Assembly (NCBI RefSeq): GCF_016654115.1
Contig: NZ_JAEQAZ010000003.1
Location: 62,001-126,000 of the forward strand
DNA length: 64,000 nt
Reading direction: 5' to 3'
DNA from: Streptomyces sp. MBT53
Lineage (GTDB): Bacteria > Actinomycetota > Actinomycetes > Streptomycetales > Streptomycetaceae
The notes beneath the pieces are model-generated. The model made no database searches. It was not told the origin of the DNA and saw only the letters and a list, made by a program, of their open reading frames with translations. The translations under genes were made by a program, and so were the position numbers. Shown here in pieces: positions 35,160 to 43,378 of the stretch (within the stretch, counting starts at the first letter, position 1; each line of letters opens with the position of its first letter).

Positions 35160-36047
35160 GTGAGAAAGCAGCTGGGCGGGATCTTCCCCCTGGGACCGAG
35201 ACGGGTGCACCGGGTCGGCTACGGCGCGATGCAGCTGTCCGGCGACGGGTTCTTCGGGCCGGCGCGCGACCGTGCCGAGGCGCTGCGGGTGCTGCGCGCG
35301 GTGGTCGACGCCGGAGTGGATCACATCGACACCGCGCAGTTCTACGGAGCGGGCACGGTGAACGAACTGATCCGGGAGGCGCTGCATCCCTGTCCGGACG
35401 GGCTGGCGATCGTGAGCAAGGTCGGCGCCCGCAGCAGCGACCGGCCGTCCCTGCTCCGGCAGGGCATCGAGGAGAACCTGACCGCGCTCGGCGTGAGCCG
35501 CCTGGCGGCGGTCAACCTGCGGGTGGTGGACCCGACGGAGGCGCCGGACGGCCGGTTCGACGCCCAGCTGGCGACGCTGGTCCAGGCCCGCGAGGAAGGG
35601 CTCGTCGAGGGCGTCGGCCTCAGCAACGTCTCCCTGGGACAGCTGCTGAGAGCCGTCGCGCAGACGGACATCGTCTGTGTGCAGAACCTCTTCAACCTGG
35701 TGGACCAGCGCTCCATGGACGTCCTGCGGGAGTGCGCGCGGCGGGGCATCGCCTTCGTTCCGTACTGTCCGCTGGGCCTGCCCGGGGAGGCACGGCACCG
35801 GATCCTCACGCACCCCGCCGTCGTCGCACAGGCCGCCAGGCTCGGCGTCACCCCGGCCCGGATCGCCCTCGGCCGGCTCCTCGACCTCGGGCCGAACGTC
35901 CTGCTGATCCCCGGCACCCGCACCCGCGCGCATCTGGCCGAGAACCTCGCAGCCGCCGACGTCGGTCTCGACGAGACGGCCCGCGCGGAACTGGCACGGC
36001 ATTTCCCCGACACCGAACAGCACAAGCCCGAGGAGGAACCGGCATGA
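35160..36047 (+). CDS. Aldo/keto reductase
   Basis: This 295-residue TIM-barrel oxidoreductase has the family motifs GVDHIDTAQFYGAG (catalytic Asp and Tyr) and the NADPH-binding end LLIPGTRTRAHLAENLAA. The catalytic Lys is in AIVSKVGARS. Normally a His follows in strand 4 (often HR/HW); here the equivalent is AVNLRVVDP, with Asn in place of that His, which is unusual for an active reductase. GTG at 35160 has AGGAG five bases upstream. It overlaps the SnoaL-like gene by ATGA. Confidence 0.85.
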   Translation: MRKQLGGIFPLGPRRVHRVGYGAMQLSGDGFFGPARDRAEALRVLRAVVDAGVDHIDTAQFYGAGTVNELIREALHPCPDGLAIVSKVGARSSDRPSLLRQGIEENLTALGVSRLAAVNLRVVDPTEAPDGRFDAQLATLVQAREEGLVEGVGLSNVSLGQLLRAVAQTDIVCVQNLFNLVDQRSMDVLRECARRGIAFVPYCPLGLPGEARHRILTHPAVVAQAARLGVTPARIALGRLLDLGPNVLLIPGTRTRAHLAENLAAADVGLDETARAELARHFPDTEQHKPEEEPA

Positions 36048-36481
36048 ACAACGAAGAGATCGTCCGGAAGGCCTATCAGACGGCCGAGGTCAAGGACATC
36101 GAGGGCTGGCTCGACGCCTTCACCGAGGACGGGACGTTCACCGACCAGTCGGTCGGCGTCACCTATCGCGGCCGGGACCGTGCCTTCCCCGTGGAGAACT
36201 ACGGGCGCGCCTTCCCCGACATGCACCGCGAGCTGTACCAGGTCTACGTCAGCGGTGACGTCGTGGTCGTACAGCTGGCGCTCCAGGGCACCCACGACGG
36301 CCCGCTGAGCCTGGGCGACGGAACGCTCCAGCCGACCGGGAACCGGATGGACGCCCCCTGCTGCGATGTGTTCGAGCTGGTGGACGGGAAGATCAAACGC
36401 TTCGACTGCTATCCGTCGGGCACCGTGATCCTGGCCCAACTCGGCGTCCTCGGCGCCCTGGACGCGGCGCTTCACGCCTGA
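36044..36481 (+). CDS. SnoaL-like / ester cyclase fold protein
   Basis: This 145-residue cone-fold (NTF2-like) protein has AFTEDGTFTDQSVGVTYRGRDRA in two pieces typical of SnoaL-like proteins and YGRAFPDMHRELYQVYVSGD. Members include cyclases, isomerases and small ligand binders, so the activity is open. AGGAGG precedes the ATG, which overlaps the stop of the aldo/keto reductase, showing one operon. Confidence 0.82.
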   Translation: MNNEEIVRKAYQTAEVKDIEGWLDAFTEDGTFTDQSVGVTYRGRDRAFPVENYGRAFPDMHRELYQVYVSGDVVVVQLALQGTHDGPLSLGDGTLQPTGNRMDAPCCDVFELVDGKIKRFDCYPSGTVILAQLGVLGALDAALHA

Positions 36482-36499
36482 CCCCGGGCTCGGCCCGCA

Positions 36500-36528
36500 C
36501 GGCCCGCCACGGTTTCCGGGGCGGGCCG
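36500..36528. terminator. Bidirectional hairpin terminator
   Basis: CGGCCCGCC-N11-GGCGGGCCG, a perfect 9-bp stem, lies between the convergent SnoaL-like and metallo-hydrolase genes. There is no U tract, as is common in Streptomyces terminators. Confidence 0.6.
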
Positions 36529-36540
36529 CTGCGGGGTCAC

Positions 36541-37584
36541 TCACGCATGGACCTCCGAGCCCACGCCGAGGTCGAGGCGCAGGGATTCGAGGATGATGAA
36601 CGTCGTGCTGGCCGTGTAGACGTCGGCGGCGGCGAGGACGCCGGTGTACTTCTTGACGACCGGCGCGGAGGCGTAGGCGACCTGCGCCGCCTGGTACTCC
36701 TTGACCGCCGCCCACGAGTTGTTCCCGTACTTCACGAAGAACGGCGTGGGGTCGACCGCCGTGAGCGCCTTCTTGACGTTGGTGATGATGTCGTCCACGT
36801 ACTGCTAGTAGACGACCATGTCCTGCCGTGTGCCGAGCCTGCCGATGTGGCCGCCGACGAAGTGCTTCCACGGGTAGCTCATGGCCTTGGCGGGGGCGGC
36901 GATGGAGCCGGGGACGTCCTCGTTGAGGTTGAAGCTGTCGAAGGGGACCCAGCCGGGCAGCAGGACGTCGACGAGCATCAGGGTCCTGTGGTCGGGCAGG
37001 TGGATGTAGACGTTGTCGGGGGTGTGGTTCGTGCCGTGCCAGGCCAGCTCGACGCGCTCGCCGCCGACCCGCAGCGTGTGGCTCTTCTCGAAGGTGATGT
37101 CCGGCACCGGCCGGGTCGGGTCGTTGTCCCGGGCCAGCAGCTTCCTGGTCTCGGCGTGGCCGATCCGCACCACGTTCTTGCCGAACAGCGACGAGGCGCC
37201 GAGGTGGTCGGCGTGGTGGTGGGAGTAGACCAGGTGGGTCACTCTGTTGGAGACGCCGTTGGCGGCGGCCATCTCGTCGATCGCCCGCTGGAGGTTGTGC
37301 CCGATGGTCGGCGGCGCGTCGAAGAGCACGACGCCCTCACGGGTCGTCAGGAACGCCGACTGGTAGGTGCCGTCGGTCACCCAGTACAGGTTCTTCTCGA
37401 TCCGGCCGACGTAGTAGCCCTGGGAGTTGACGGCGGGACCGAGTGCGGACGCCGGCACGGGCGCGTAGTCAGGCAGCGTCGCGGACGTGGCGGCCGATGC
37501 CGGGCCGGCGAGCGCGGCGACCGTGGGGACGGCTGCCAGCGCCGCACCCCCGGCGAGGAAAGAGCGGCGATTCGTCGAGGACAT
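36541..37584 (-). pseudogene. Tat-exported MBL-fold metallo-hydrolase with in-frame amber codon
   Basis: The frame runs 347 codons with a single TAG at 36805-36807 (codon 260). Before it: a Tat signal (NRRSFLAGGAAL), the metal motif SHHHADHLGAS, GTNHTPDN and a late GGHIGRLG. After it, the same frame goes on for 87 codons of helix-rich sequence (QYVDDIITNVKKALTAVD) that look like the family's C-terminal part. So the catalytic domain is complete and the C-terminal helical region is cut off. It could be a pseudogene, a shortened active enzyme, read-through, or a sequencing error (CAG or TAC to TAG is one change). ATG at 37584 has GGAG upstream. Confidence 0.78.
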
Positions 37585-37648
37585 GGTGATCTGCTCCAGT
37601 CGGTCGATGATGTGTGCCAAGGTTCTCCGCGGGACAGGTGAGCGGTCT

Positions 37649-37665
37649 TCACCGGATTCCGGTGA
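37649..37665. promoter_or_regulatory. 17-bp palindrome, copy 2 (candidate LAL-regulator operator)
   Basis: TCACCGGATTCCGGTGA is identical (as reverse complement) to the 32340 copy. It is centred 73 bp upstream of the metallo-hydrolase start and 92 bp from the phosphotransferase start on the other side. Confidence 0.7.
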
Positions 37666-37748
37666 TCTCCCGGACAGCGGTGCGGAGTTGGTGCGGGCGG
37701 CTGGTTCAGTAGGGTTCGCCGTCGGCGAGGAGGAGAGGTGGGCGCACG

Positions 37749-38714
37749 GTGACGGACTCCTGGGAGCGGGCCCGGAGGATCCTCGGCGCGGCGGGCATCC
37801 CGCCGGACCGCCTCGCCCACCTGCGCCCGATGGGCGGCGGCACCTACAACACCGTCGAGGAACTCACCCTCGCCGACGGCTCCCGCTACGTCCTCAAGAC
37901 CGCCCCCACCGCCCCCGGCCTCGCCCACGAGCGCCAACTCCTCGTCTCCGAGGCCGACTTCTACGGCGCCGCCGCCAAGGCCGGGGTGGCGGCACCGCGC
38001 GTCGTGGTCCTCGACGGCGACACCCTCCTGATGACCCTCTGCCCCGGCGAACCCTGGGACGACTCCCTCACGGACGCCGAAGTACCCGCCCTGCGCACGG
38101 AGTTGGGGCGACAACTGGCTCGCCTGCACGAGATCACCGGCCCCGGCTTCGGCTACCCCTCCGGCGCCCTCGGCCCGCTCGCCCCCGACTGGCGGACCGC
38201 GTTCACCACGCTCTACGACGCGGTCCTGGACGACGCCCGCCGCTACCGGGCCTGGCTGCCGCTGCCCGCCGACGACATCGCCCGCACGGCACGCTCCGCC
38301 CACGACGCCCTGGACGAGGTCACCGTCCCGCGCGCCGTCCACTTCGACCTCTGGCAGGGGAACATCCTGGTCGACCGCGACTCCGGCACGCCCCGCATCG
38401 GCGGACTCATCGACGGCGAGCGCATGTTCTGGGGCGACCCCCTCGCCGACTTCGTCTCGCTGGCGCTGCTCGGCGACATCAGGAAGGACGACGCGTTCCT
38501 CGCGGGCTACCGGGAAGCGGGCGGCCGGGCCGAGTTCGACCGGTCGGCCCGCCTCCGCTACGCGCTCTACCGCAGCTACCTCTACCTGATCATGCTCACC
38601 GAGGCGGTCCCCAGGGAGTTCGGCGCGGAAGAGAACCGCTGGCGGCGCGAGCGGGTCGGCCCCGAGCTGCTCGCCGCCCTCGGAGAGATCGACGGGACGG
38701 CCTCCACCACGTAG
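37749..38714 (+). CDS. Aminoglycoside-phosphotransferase-fold kinase
   Basis: This 321-residue APH-superfamily protein has the nucleotide lysine in YVLKTAP, the catalytic loop VHFDLWQGNILVD and a following IDGERMFWGDPLADFV metal-binding segment. It resembles fructosamine and homoserine-type kinases more than true drug kinases. Substrate unknown. GTG start with GAGGAG upstream. It is divergent from the metallo-hydrolase. Confidence 0.82.
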   Translation: MTDSWERARRILGAAGIPPDRLAHLRPMGGGTYNTVEELTLADGSRYVLKTAPTAPGLAHERQLLVSEADFYGAAAKAGVAAPRVVVLDGDTLLMTLCPGEPWDDSLTDAEVPALRTELGRQLARLHEITGPGFGYPSGALGPLAPDWRTAFTTLYDAVLDDARRYRAWLPLPADDIARTARSAHDALDEVTVPRAVHFDLWQGNILVDRDSGTPRIGGLIDGERMFWGDPLADFVSLALLGDIRKDDAFLAGYREAGGRAEFDRSARLRYALYRSYLYLIMLTEAVPREFGAEENRWRRERVGPELLAALGEIDGTASTT

Positions 38715-38732
38715 TGTGCATTCCACCGCCCC

Positions 38733-38753
38733 TTAGTTCAGGGCGTGAATTAA
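38733..38753. promoter_or_regulatory. Inverted repeat upstream of the ROK gene
   Basis: TTAGTTCA-N5-TGAATTAA has arms matching at 7 of 8 positions and is AT-rich against its surroundings. It lies 28-48 bp before the ROK regulator start, where an autoregulatory operator would be expected. Confidence 0.45.
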
Positions 38754-38780
38754 GAGGGTGCAGGGTTCGGAAGGAGCCAC

Positions 38781-40070
38781 ATGGCGGGGCGGAACGGGCG
38801 CACGGTACGCGACCTCAGGCGGGCCAACCGCACGGCCGTACTGCAACGGCTGTACTTCGACGGACCCCTAAGCCGCTTCGAACTGGGCCCGGTGACCGGA
38901 CTCAGCTCCGGCTCGGTGAGCAATGTCGTCGCGGACCTCGTCGCCGACGGCCTGGTCGAGGAGGCCGGCAGCGTCGACTCCGACGGCGGCCGACCCCGCA
39001 CCCTCCTCCAAGTCGCCCCGCACAGCGGCCACATGATCGGCGTCGACGTCGGCGAGACCCGGGTCCGCGTCGAGCTGTTCGACCTCACCCTCACCGAACT
39101 CGCCCGCGCCGAACGCCCGTTGGAGCAGCAGCGCTACGAGGTCGAGGTCATCGTCGGCCACATCCGCGACGGCATAGCCGAGGTTCTCGCAGCCGCCGAC
39201 ATCGCACCCGGACAACTCCTCGGCGTGGGCATCGGCGTCCCCGGCATAGTCGAGCACACCCCGGACCGCGGCGCCGTGGTGCACGGCCAGACCATCGGCT
39301 GGGACGCGGTCCCCCTCGAAGAACTCCTCCGCTCCACCTCCCAACTCCCCGACGCCGTCCCGTACTTCATCGACAACGGCGCCAAGACCCTCGGCCAGGC
39401 CGAGATGTGGTTCGGCGGCGGGCGCGGCGCGCGCAACGCGATCGTCGTCCTCTTCGGCTCCGGCGTCGGCGCCTGCCTGGTCACCCCCGAGGTGGAGAAC
39501 GGCCGTGCCGTCGAGTGGGGCCATCTGACGGTACGGGTCCGAGGCCGCCGCTGCCGTTGCGGAGCCCTCGGCTGCCTGGAGGCGTACGCGGGCGCCGAGT
39601 CGCTGCTCGACCGCTGGCGCGAGCAGGGCGGACGCCCGCCCGAGGGCACCGACGAGGAGACCGCGATGACCGCGCTCCTGGTCGCCGCCTACCCGGCCGA
39701 GGGCGCCGAGGCCGACCCGGTGGCCCTCGCCGTCCTGGAGGAGACCGCCGAATACCTCGGCGCAGGACTCTCCGACCTGATCAACCTCTTCCAGCCCGAG
39801 CGCATCCTCATCGGTGGCTGGGCCGGACTCCAGCTCGGCTCCCGGTTCCTGCCCGCCGTCCGCCACCACGCCACCGCGTACGCGCTGCGCCACCCCGCCG
39901 GACGCGTGACCATCGACCTGGGCCTGCTCGGCCCCGACGCGGTCACCGTCGGCGCCGCGATCCTCCCGCTCGCCGACTTCTTCGCCCGCGGCGGCCGCCG
40001 CGCCGAGCCCGAACCGGAGGGCCCAGCGCCCGCCTGGCGCACGGCACTTGAGGAGCGTGCCCCGCACTGA
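38781..40070 (+). CDS. ROK-family transcriptional regulator
   Basis: This 429-residue protein has an N-terminal winged helix (SRFELGPVTGLSSGSVSNVV, about 31-50) and a ROK sugar-kinase-like domain with IGVDVGETRVRVE, GVGIGVPGIVE and the zinc motif CRCGALGCLEAYAG. The ROK kinase catalytic DNGAKTLGQAE region is present (DN..A). Such proteins repress sugar-use genes. No transporter is adjacent, so the target is unknown; the AT-rich repeat upstream suggests autoregulation. GGAGG-type SD precedes the ATG. Confidence 0.9.
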   Translation: MAGRNGRTVRDLRRANRTAVLQRLYFDGPLSRFELGPVTGLSSGSVSNVVADLVADGLVEEAGSVDSDGGRPRTLLQVAPHSGHMIGVDVGETRVRVELFDLTLTELARAERPLEQQRYEVEVIVGHIRDGIAEVLAAADIAPGQLLGVGIGVPGIVEHTPDRGAVVHGQTIGWDAVPLEELLRSTSQLPDAVPYFIDNGAKTLGQAEMWFGGGRGARNAIVVLFGSGVGACLVTPEVENGRAVEWGHLTVRVRGRRCRCGALGCLEAYAGAESLLDRWREQGGRPPEGTDEETAMTALLVAAYPAEGAEADPVALAVLEETAEYLGAGLSDLINLFQPERILIGGWAGLQLGSRFLPAVRHHATAYALRHPAGRVTIDLGLLGPDAVTVGAAILPLADFFARGGRRAEPEPEGPAPAWRTALEERAPH

Positions 40071-40100
40071 GCCGACGGGCCGGTGGGAGATGATCACCCC

Positions 40101-40775
40101 ATGAGTGAGATCATCCTGATGTCCGACGCCCGCGTCGCCGCCGTCCCCGTCGAGGAGTGCGGGGAACCCCTCGTCGACGTGAGCGACGTACTGCTGGTCG
40201 ACGACCGCAAGAACAAGGACTCCGACAACGGCGCCGAACTCCTCCTGCGCCAGGGCGTGTTGGACCGCCTCCTGAAGGCGCAGGCATTGCTGCCCGACGG
40301 CCTGCGCCTGCTGTTCGTCGAGGGCTACCGGCCGCCGGTGCTCCAGCGCCGCTACTTCGAGGGCTACGCCGACGAGTTGCGCGCCGCCAACCCGGACTGG
40401 TCCGCCGACCGGATCCGGTCCGCCGCCAGCCGCTATGTGTCCCCGCCCGAGATCGCCCCGCACACCGCGGGCGCGGCCGTAGACCTGACCCTCGCCGACG
40501 CCGACGGCCGCGAACTCGACCTGGGCACCCCGATGAACGCCAATCCGGAGCAGAGCGCCGGGGCCTGCTACACCGACGCCGACAACATCACCGCCGAGGC
40601 CAGGGCCAACCGCGCCGTGCTGGGCAGGGCGCTCGGTGCGGCGGGCCTGGTCAACTATCCGACGGAGTGGTGGCACTGGTCGTACGGGGACCGCTACTGG
40701 GCGCTGACGACCGGCGCGCCCGCCGCCCTGTACGGGCCGAAGGAGACGACTCGGGAACTGTGTGCTCGAAACTAA
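40101..40775 (+). CDS. VanX-type D-alanyl-D-alanine dipeptidase
   Basis: This 224-residue peptidase M15D protein has the zinc ligands in APHTAGAAVDLTL (HxxxxxxD) and EWWHWSYG (catalytic Glu and third His), plus the substrate arginine in VEGYRPP. VanX cleaves D-Ala-D-Ala; free-standing copies in Streptomyces probably recycle wall dipeptides. There are no vanHA or vanRS genes here, so glycopeptide resistance is not implied. Its stop shares CTAA with the convergent SDR stop. Confidence 0.88.
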   Translation: MSEIILMSDARVAAVPVEECGEPLVDVSDVLLVDDRKNKDSDNGAELLLRQGVLDRLLKAQALLPDGLRLLFVEGYRPPVLQRRYFEGYADELRAANPDWSADRIRSAASRYVSPPEIAPHTAGAAVDLTLADADGRELDLGTPMNANPEQSAGACYTDADNITAEARANRAVLGRALGAAGLVNYPTEWWHWSYGDRYWALTTGAPAALYGPKETTRELCARN

Positions 40776-41734
40776 CCTGCGAAGGCGTCCACACCAGTTA
40801 GGTCGGCGGACAGCTTCCAGAGACGTGCCGCCTGCTCCGGGTCGGTCGCCCAGGACTTGACGCCGGTGCGCTCCTCGCCGTCGGGGGCGGGCTCCGCGAT
40901 GTCGCAGTCCTCCAGGTAGACGCCGCCCATGTCGGCCAGCTGGGGCGATGTCGCCGCCCACACCTCGGTGGCCGCGCCCTGCTGCGGGGTCTTGAAACCC
41001 TCGGGGTTCAGCACGTTGCCCTGCTCGTCGATCCAGCCGCGCTCGACCATCTCCGCCTTGGGGAGGTGGCGCTGCAACGGGGTGATGATGCCGCCGGGGT
41101 GGAGCGAGAAGGCCCGGACGCCACGGTCGGCGGCGAGCCGGTCGAGGTGGACGGCGAACAGCACGTTCGCGGTCTTCGCCTGGCCGTACGCCTCCCACTT
41201 GTCGTAGCCGTGGGTCCACTGGACGTCGTCCCAGCGCATCCCGGAGAAGTGGTGGGCGCGCGAGGACACCGAGACCACACGGGCGCCGCCCGGCTCGATG
41301 GCCGGCCACAGCCGGTTGACGAGCGCGAAGTGACCGAGGTGGTTGGTGGCGAACTGCGCCTCCCAGCCGGGCCCGACCCGGGTCTCCGGGCAGGCCATGA
41401 TCCCGGCGTTGTCGATCATGTAGTCGACGGTGCGGCCGGAGGCGAGGAACCGCTCGGCGAAGCCGCGCACGCTCTCCAGGTCGGCGAGGTCCAGCTCGTC
41501 CACCTCGACGCCGGGCAGCCCGGCGACGGCCTCACGGGCCGCGTCGGGGCGCCGGGCGGGGACGACCACCCGGGCGCCCGCCTTGGTGAGCGCGCGGGCG
41601 GCCTCCAGGCCGAGGCCCGAGTAGCCACCGGTGAGGATCGCCAGCTTCCCGTCGAGGTCGAGGCCCTCCAGGACGTCGTCGGCGGTGCTGTTCGCGTCGA
41701 ATCCGGAACCGATCTTGTGCTGTGCAGTGGTCAT
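40772..41734 (-). CDS. SDR-family oxidoreductase (retinol dehydrogenase-like)
   Basis: This 320-residue short-chain dehydrogenase has the cofactor motif LTGGYSGLGLEAARAL, DNAGIM in place of NNAG, SVSSRAHH (catalytic Ser) and YGQAK (catalytic Tyr/Lys). It resembles the RDH/WWOX-like branch; substrate unknown. The arginines PARRPD after strand 2 suggest NADP(H). ATG at 41734. Confidence 0.87.
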   Translation of the reverse strand: MTTAQHKIGSGFDANSTADDVLEGLDLDGKLAILTGGYSGLGLEAARALTKAGARVVVPARRPDAAREAVAGLPGVEVDELDLADLESVRGFAERFLASGRTVDYMIDNAGIMACPETRVGPGWEAQFATNHLGHFALVNRLWPAIEPGGARVVSVSSRAHHFSGMRWDDVQWTHGYDKWEAYGQAKTANVLFAVHLDRLAADRGVRAFSLHPGGIITPLQRHLPKAEMVERGWIDEQGNVLNPEGFKTPQQGAATEVWAATSPQLADMGGVYLEDCDIAEPAPDGEERTGVKSWATDPEQAARLWKLSADLTGVDAFAG

Positions 41735-42027
41735 ACCTGGAACGCTACGAATTGAAGTGCGCTCGAAGTCAAGCGGAGAGGCCGCGCGAGGCCGGACACG
41801 GAGAAGCCCCGACCGCGACGGGGGAATCACGGCCGGGGCGGCCAGAAGGGTGGGCACGGAAGGCGGTCGCCTCGCGGCGAAAGGCTCCACAGGGCTTCAG
41901 CCGAACGATCTTCCCTGTGGGCGGAGGTTGAGGCCCGGGGACACTGTTCCCTCCGCACCCACGGTCTGTTCAACGGCGAACTACCGGCGAGTGTTCCTGG
42001 GCGGTCCGCCACACGCGGTGATGTGCA
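41735..42027. other. Structured 293-bp intergenic region
   Basis: The longest gap in the window. CCACAGGG (41887-41894) can pair with CCCTGTGG (41913-41920). Outside it GTGGG...CGG (about 41852-41861) faces CCG..CCCAC (about 41953-41962), giving a long imperfect stem. GGGGACA-C-TGTTCCC (41937-41951) is a further near-palindrome. It may contain a small RNA or the SDR leader and promoter. No open frame here looks like a gene. Confidence 0.35.
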
Positions 42028-43050
42028 TCACTTGCCAGTGGTCCAGTCCAGTAGCTCGTCCGCGGACCAGGTCGTCAGCACCCGCTCGGCGGGCACCCCG
42101 CACTCCTCCGCCCGCGCACAGCCGTTGATCTGCCAGTCCAGCTGACCGGGCGCGTGCGCGTCGGTGTCGACCGAGAACAGCACCCCCGCGTCCACGGCCT
42201 TCCGCAGCAGCCGCCTCGGCGGGTCGAGCCGCTCCGGACGGCTGTTGATCTCCACGGCCGTACCCGACTCGGCACACGCGGCGAACACCTCGTCCGCGTC
42301 GAACGCCGACTCCGGCCGCGCGGCACCCCCGTCCCGCCCGATCAGCAGCCGCCCGGTGCAGTGCCCGAGGATGTCCGCGTGCGGATTCCGTACGGCGGCC
42401 ACCATGCGGCGGGTCATGGCGCGGGCTTCCATGCGCAGCTTGGAGTGCACGGAGACCACCACCACGTCGAGCCGCGCCAGCAGCTCCGGTTCCTGGTCCA
42501 GCGAGCCGTCGTCGAGGATGTCGCACTCGATGCCGGTGAGCAGCCGGAAGGGCGCCCAGGTCTCGTTCAGCGCGGCCACCACGTCCAGCTGCTCGCGCAG
42601 CCGCTCGGGGGAGAGTCCGCGGGCCACGGTCAGCCGGGGCGAGTGGTCGGTCAGCACGGCCCACTCGTGGCCGAGCCGGGCCGCCGTACGGCCCATCTCC
42701 TCGATCGGGCTGCCGCCGTCGGACCAGTCGGAGTGGAGGTGGCAGTCGCCACGCAGCTGGGCCCGCAGCGCTTCGCCGCCGGGGCCGGCCGGGGCGGGGG
42801 CCTCGGCCTCCAGCTGCTCCAGATAGGCGGGGACCCGTCCGTCCAGGGCCTCGCGGGCCACCTGCGCGGTCTTCGGGCCGATGCCCTTGAGGGTCTCCAG
42901 CGTCCCGGCCGCCGCGCGTTCGGCGACCTCGCCCTCGGGGAGCGCCGCCAGGACCCTGGCCGCCGTACGGAAGGCGCGTACGCGGTAGGTCGGGGCCAGG
43001 GACCGTTCCAGCAGGAAGGCGATCCGGTCCAGTGCCTGCACGGGATCCAT
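42028..43050 (-). CDS. PHP-domain phosphoesterase with N-terminal helix-hairpin-helix
   Basis: This 340-residue protein has an HhH region (LKGIGPKTAQVAREAL, about 48-63) and a PHP domain with metal ligands GDCHLHSDWSDGG, AVLTDHSP, GIECDI, VHSKL, GHCTGRL and DTDAHAPGQLD. The layout resembles the C-terminal half of PolX without its polymerase core, so a DNA-related phosphatase or nuclease is possible; histidinol-phosphatase-like chemistry is the alternative. GGAGGAGG precedes the ATG. Confidence 0.85.
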   Translation of the reverse strand: MDPVQALDRIAFLLERSLAPTYRVRAFRTAARVLAALPEGEVAERAAAGTLETLKGIGPKTAQVAREALDGRVPAYLEQLEAEAPAPAGPGGEALRAQLRGDCHLHSDWSDGGSPIEEMGRTAARLGHEWAVLTDHSPRLTVARGLSPERLREQLDVVAALNETWAPFRLLTGIECDILDDGSLDQEPELLARLDVVVVSVHSKLRMEARAMTRRMVAAVRNPHADILGHCTGRLLIGRDGGAARPESAFDADEVFAACAESGTAVEINSRPERLDPPRRLLRKAVDAGVLFSVDTDAHAPGQLDWQINGCARAEECGVPAERVLTTWSADELLDWTTGK

Positions 43051-43130
43051 CGAGCCTCCTCCCGCGAGAGGTCCCTGGCCCGGCACCTTGGACCGCTCGC
43101 GACCGCGTGATGCGTTCTAGGCTCTATTGC

Positions 43131-43367
43131 ATGACCGAAATCGCCAGCCCGCACATCTCGACCCCGCGGATCATGGTGCTCAAGGTGCAGCCGGGCACCC
43201 CGCCGTTCCGCATCGTGCAGATCGACGGGGAGATGGTCTGCGAGGCCACCGGGATCACCGATGTCCTGGAGGTCGCGGCCGTGTGCGGCATCACGGTCCG
43301 CGACCTGGACGACCCGGACGTGGTCCGCTGGGTCGGCGGAGACAAATTCACCTGGCTGCCGCATTAG
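43131..43367 (+). CDS. Small conserved hypothetical protein
   Basis: This 78-residue acidic soluble protein (MTEIASPHISTPRIMVLKVQ...) is not recognised by function. No signal peptide or membrane segment. It ends 11 bp before the convergent GH16 stop and is divergent from the PHP gene. Codon use is normal for the window, so I accept it as a gene. Confidence 0.65.
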   Translation: MTEIASPHISTPRIMVLKVQPGTPPFRIVQIDGEMVCEATGITDVLEVAAVCGITVRDLDDPDVVRWVGGDKFTWLPH

Positions 43368-43378
43368 GCCTTACGGAT

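Noticed and set aside
36541-36798. A separate 85-codon gene downstream of the metallo-hydrolase
   Set aside because: Same frame as the metallo-hydrolase after its amber codon and similar in kind to its C-terminal part; better read as one interrupted gene.
40101-40775. VanX homologue as evidence of a vancomycin-resistance operon
   Set aside because: No vanH, vanA/D-Ala-D-Lac ligase or two-component genes in the window.
37487-41309. Very long overlapping frames opposite or shifted to the phosphotransferase, ROK and SDR genes
   Set aside because: They cover recognisable genes in other frames and are Arg- or Gly-rich without motifs.
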